Shown here: positions 6,051-7,330 of the stretch, in pieces
How positions within the stretch are numbered: position 1 is the stretch's first letter
Layout of the letters: every line of letters begins with the position of its first letter
DNA from: an uncultured Eubacteriales bacterium
GTDB taxonomy: Bacteria > Bacillota > Clostridia > Oscillospirales > Oscillospiraceae
Length of the DNA stretch: 7,330 nucleotides
Direction of reading: 5' to 3'
Assembly: GCA_934567745.1 (NCBI GenBank)
Contig: CAKTJM010000094.1
Location: 1 to 7,330, forward strand
Program-made: the position numbers and the translations under genes
The notes under the pieces: model-generated
The model's input: the letters and a program-made list of their open reading frames with translations, nothing else
Database searches by the model: none
Told to the model about the DNA's origin: nothing

Positions 6051-6068
6051 CCATTTTTATACAAATGG
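6051..6068. repeat. Perfect inverted repeat abutting the lipoprotein promoter
   Basis: CCATTT (6051-6056) and AAATGG (6063-6068) are perfect inverted arms with a 6-base AT spacer, ending directly at the -35 box. This is a plausible operator or activator site, but nothing identifies the binding protein. Upstream, 5945-6050 shows only a weak GATCG/CGATC palindrome (6011-6022) followed by GGTTTTT. That is a poor terminator candidate for the 4838-5944 gene. Confidence 0.35.
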
Positions 6069-6097
6069 TTGAAATCCTGACCGAAAAGTAGGATAAT
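6069..6097 (+). promoter_or_regulatory. Promoter of the 53-residue lipoprotein gene
   Basis: -35 TTGAAA (6069-6074) and -10 GATAAT (6092-6097) are separated by 17 bases, in an AT-rich island. The start should be near 6104, leaving a leader of about 94 bases. The leader carries TGCGA/TCGCA arms (6103-6107, 6121-6125) and a hairpin at 6128-6157 (CGGAGGGGG with CCCCCATCCG, one bulged A). Confidence 0.75.
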
Positions 6098-6197
6098 ATT
6101 CGTGCGATATGTTGAAACTGTCGCATCCGGAGGGGGAGAGGAAGACGCCCCCATCCGCGACCCACTCTTTCGATGAGGACCAAGGAGGAAAAGACCG

Positions 6198-6359
6198 ATG
6201 AAGAAGCTGTTCGCGCTGAGCCTGGCGCTGGTGATGAGCATGGCCCTGCTGGCCGGTTGCAGCCAGGCCGATCCCAACAACCCCTATGGCCAGGAGCCCG
6301 CTCCCAAGATCGAGACCGAGGCCGAGACCTCGTCCGTCCTGGTCGTCGACGTGCTCTGA
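6198..6359 (+). CDS. Small lipoprotein, unknown function (53 aa)
   Basis: This reads MKKLFALSLALVMSMALLAG, then C21. The lipobox LAGC at 18-21 follows a textbook lipoprotein signal, so the mature peptide would be lipid-anchored outside the membrane and only 33 residues long. The mature part is polar and acidic (CSQADPNNPYGQEPAPKIET at 21-40), ending in a hydrophobic VLVVDVL. AAGGAGG at 6182-6188 is a near-ideal ribosome binding site, 9 bases before ATG 6198. With its own promoter and terminator it is a complete single-gene unit. No family is recognised. It could be a cut-down remnant of a longer lipoprotein, but the intact expression signals and clean stop argue for a working small gene. Confidence 0.8.
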   Translation: MKKLFALSLALVMSMALLAGCSQADPNNPYGQEPAPKIETEAETSSVLVVDVL

Positions 6360-6396
6360 GCCGCCGCACCGCGATCCAAGACCCATGAACGAACTA

Positions 6397-6431
6397 CGCC
6401 GGACCCATTCGGGTCCGGCGTTCGTTTTTTT
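6397..6431 (+). terminator. Strong intrinsic terminator after the lipoprotein gene
   Basis: CGCCGGACCC (6397-6406) pairs perfectly with GGGTCCGGCG (6411-6420) across the loop ATTC. TTCG and then seven Ts (6425-6431) follow. It lies 37 bases after the lipoprotein stop. The minus strand lacks a matching T tract, so it serves mainly the plus strand. Confidence 0.9.
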
Positions 6432-6462
6432 GCTTATGCGGAAGGCTTGGAGCGGCCGACGT

Positions 6463-6513
6463 TCCGATCCCTCAGTCAGCCTGGCGGCTGACAGCTCCCT
6501 CGTCAGAGGGAGC
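6463..6513 (+). repeat. Double-hairpin intergenic repeat, copy B
   Basis: It has the same TCCGATCCCTC start (6463-6473) as copy A. Hairpin 1 is GTCAGCC (6475-6481), loop TGGC, GGCTGAC (6486-6492). Hairpin 2 is GCTCCCTC (6494-6501), loop GTCA, GAGGGAGC (6506-6513). It lies between convergent transcription units, between the lipoprotein terminator and the stop codon of the minus-strand gene. No T tract follows on either strand, so I do not call it a terminator. Confidence 0.75.
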
Positions 6514-6552
6514 CAACCCCTCTGGAGCGTGGTCCGTTCGTATATGGCGCGC

Positions 6553-7023
6553 TCACATCGTCCACAGCGTGATGACCCCGCAGGCGACGGCGAGGGTGAT
6601 GCCCCCCGCGACGATCACGCCCAGCAGGATCGCGGGCAGAGCCTGCCGCATCGGGATGCGGAAGACCGTCGCCACCAGTGCGCCCGTCCACGCGCCCGTG
6701 CCCGGGAGCGGGATGGCCACCAGGACGAACAGGCCCAGCAGACGGTATCGCTTCACGACGCGCCCCTTCAGATGGGCGCGGGTCTCCAGCCAGCCGATCT
6801 TGCGGCCCCACCACGGCCAGCGGCGCAGCCAGCGCAGCACGTGCCGCGCGAAGAGGATGATCGCCGGGACGGGGACCATGTTCCCCACCACGGCCAGCAG
6901 GAAGACCTCGGCTGGGGGCAGCCCGAGCGCCATCCCGAACGGGATCGCGCCGCGCAGCTCCAGCACCGGGGCCATGGACACGCCCATGACCGCCGCAGCC
7001 TGTAGGATCCAACTCTCGTCCAT
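6553..7023 (-). CDS. COG2426 'small multi-drug export' family membrane protein
   Basis: The 156-residue integral membrane protein carries the family hallmark ELRGAIPFGMALGL at 22-35 and a second half-motif IPLPGTGAWTGALVATV at 104-120. Hydrophobic segments lie at about 6-20, 37-60, 95-120 and 128-154, with a basic loop at 60-94. The two Pro/Gly-rich motifs in similar settings suggest an internal pseudo-repeat, as in DedA-like proteins. The family name (Sm_multidrug_ex, PF06695) is historical and drug export is not established for it. AGAGGAGA lies just upstream of the ATG on this strand. The start is 16 bases after the mnmE stop, so the two are probably co-transcribed. No T-tract terminator is visible after its stop. 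Confidence 0.85.
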   Translation of the reverse strand: MDESWILQAAAVMGVSMAPVLELRGAIPFGMALGLPPAEVFLLAVVGNMVPVPAIILFARHVLRWLRRWPWWGRKIGWLETRAHLKGRVVKRYRLLGLFVLVAIPLPGTGAWTGALVATVFRIPMRQALPAILLGVIVAGGITLAVACGVITLWTM

Positions 7024-7039
7024 GTCGTCTCCTCTCCCG

Positions 7040-7330
7040 TCACTTCCCCACGCAGAAGCGGGAGAAGATGCGGTCCGTCACGTCCTCGCGCACGGTGCGG
7101 CCCGTCAGCTCGCCCAGTGCGGCCAGCGCGTCCTCCACGTCGGTCAGCAGCAGGTCGGGCGGCAGTCCGGCCCCCAGGCCCTCCTCCGCCCGCCGGACGG
7201 CCTCCAGCGCGCGCCGGACCGCGTCGGTCTGGCGCGCGTTCGTGAGCATCAGCCCCTGCTCCCCGGCCCGGGCCGCGGGCAGCAGCGCCGCGGCGCGGCG
7301 GCCGAGGACGGCCTCCAGCGCGTCCAGCCC
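7040..7330 (-). CDS. mnmE: tRNA modification GTPase MnmE, C-terminal part (gene continues off the right edge)
   Basis: The frame is open to the window edge and gives 96 C-terminal residues. They match the end of MnmE (TrmE): MLTNARQTDAVRRALEAV, then PPDLLLTDVEDALAALGELT and EDVTDRIFSRFCVGK at the very end. MnmE is a GTPase that works with MnmG to modify wobble uridines in tRNA, and the terminal C-[IV]-G-K cysteine motif is its universal, functionally essential ending. The G domain is outside the window. In many Bacillota mnmG follows mnmE directly; here a COG2426 membrane protein follows instead. Confidence 0.95.
   Translation of the reverse strand, partial: GLDALEAVLGRRAAALLPAARAGEQGLMLTNARQTDAVRRALEAVRRAEEGLGAGLPPDLLLTDVEDALAALGELTGRTVREDVTDRIFSRFCVGK

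Noticed and set aside
4793..6280. 495-residue minus-strand open frame across the PfoR-family gene
   Set aside because: The translation is Asp/Gly/Arg-rich shadow sequence. The plus strand has a clear family match, ribosome binding site and promoter.
1..7330. CRISPR array, tRNA, rRNA, transposase or phage genes
   Set aside because: I saw no regularly spaced direct repeats, no cloverleaf-like sequence and no transposase or phage motifs on either strand.

Overview
The window looks like a piece of chromosome from a GC-rich member of the Bacillota, most likely a Clostridia/Oscillospirales-type gut anaerobe. The reasons are strong AGGAGG-like ribosome binding sites, sigma-A-type promoters with 17-base spacers, the Firmicutes regulator NiaR, a PfoR-type membrane protein, and two copies of a double-hairpin intergenic repeat of a kind I associate with these genomes. 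The taxonomic call is inference; no rRNA or other marker is present.

Layout. (1) 1-57 is probably the 3' end of an upstream gene. (2) 99-566 is a visibly AT-richer gene for a small membrane-anchored or exported protein of unknown function. (3) 845-2307 is a probable three-gene operon: two exported proteins of 172 residues each and a 114-residue membrane protein, none recognised, closed by a strong terminator at 2322-2350. (4) 2351-2714 is a non-coding stretch with repeat copy A, an inverted repeat, a good promoter and a NiaR-type operator. (5) 2715-4716 is pncB-niaR: nicotinate phosphoribosyltransferase and the niacin-responsive repressor. (6) 4738-4800 holds a strong promoter and a second operator inside a 34-base palindrome, ahead of a PfoR-family PTS-EIIC-like membrane protein (4838-5944). 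(7) 6198-6359 is a 53-residue lipoprotein gene with its own promoter and terminator. (8) On the minus strand, the 3' end of mnmE (entering from the right edge) is followed by a COG2426 'small multi-drug export' protein (7023-6553). Repeat copy B lies between this operon and the lipoprotein gene.

How the genes fit together. Regions 5 and 6 form one niacin-salvage regulon. PncB makes nicotinate mononucleotide from nicotinate. NiaR should repress when niacin is plentiful. The two operator sites share 16 of 17 bases, and each lies just downstream of a good promoter: one drives pncB-niaR (so NiaR would be autoregulated), the other drives the membrane protein. This suggests that the PfoR-type EIIC protein, which has no PTS EIIA or EIIB partner here, serves niacin or NAD-precursor uptake rather than sugar transport. 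That is the most interesting point in the window. The second operator palindrome can also fold as a terminator-like hairpin at the end of the niaR transcript.
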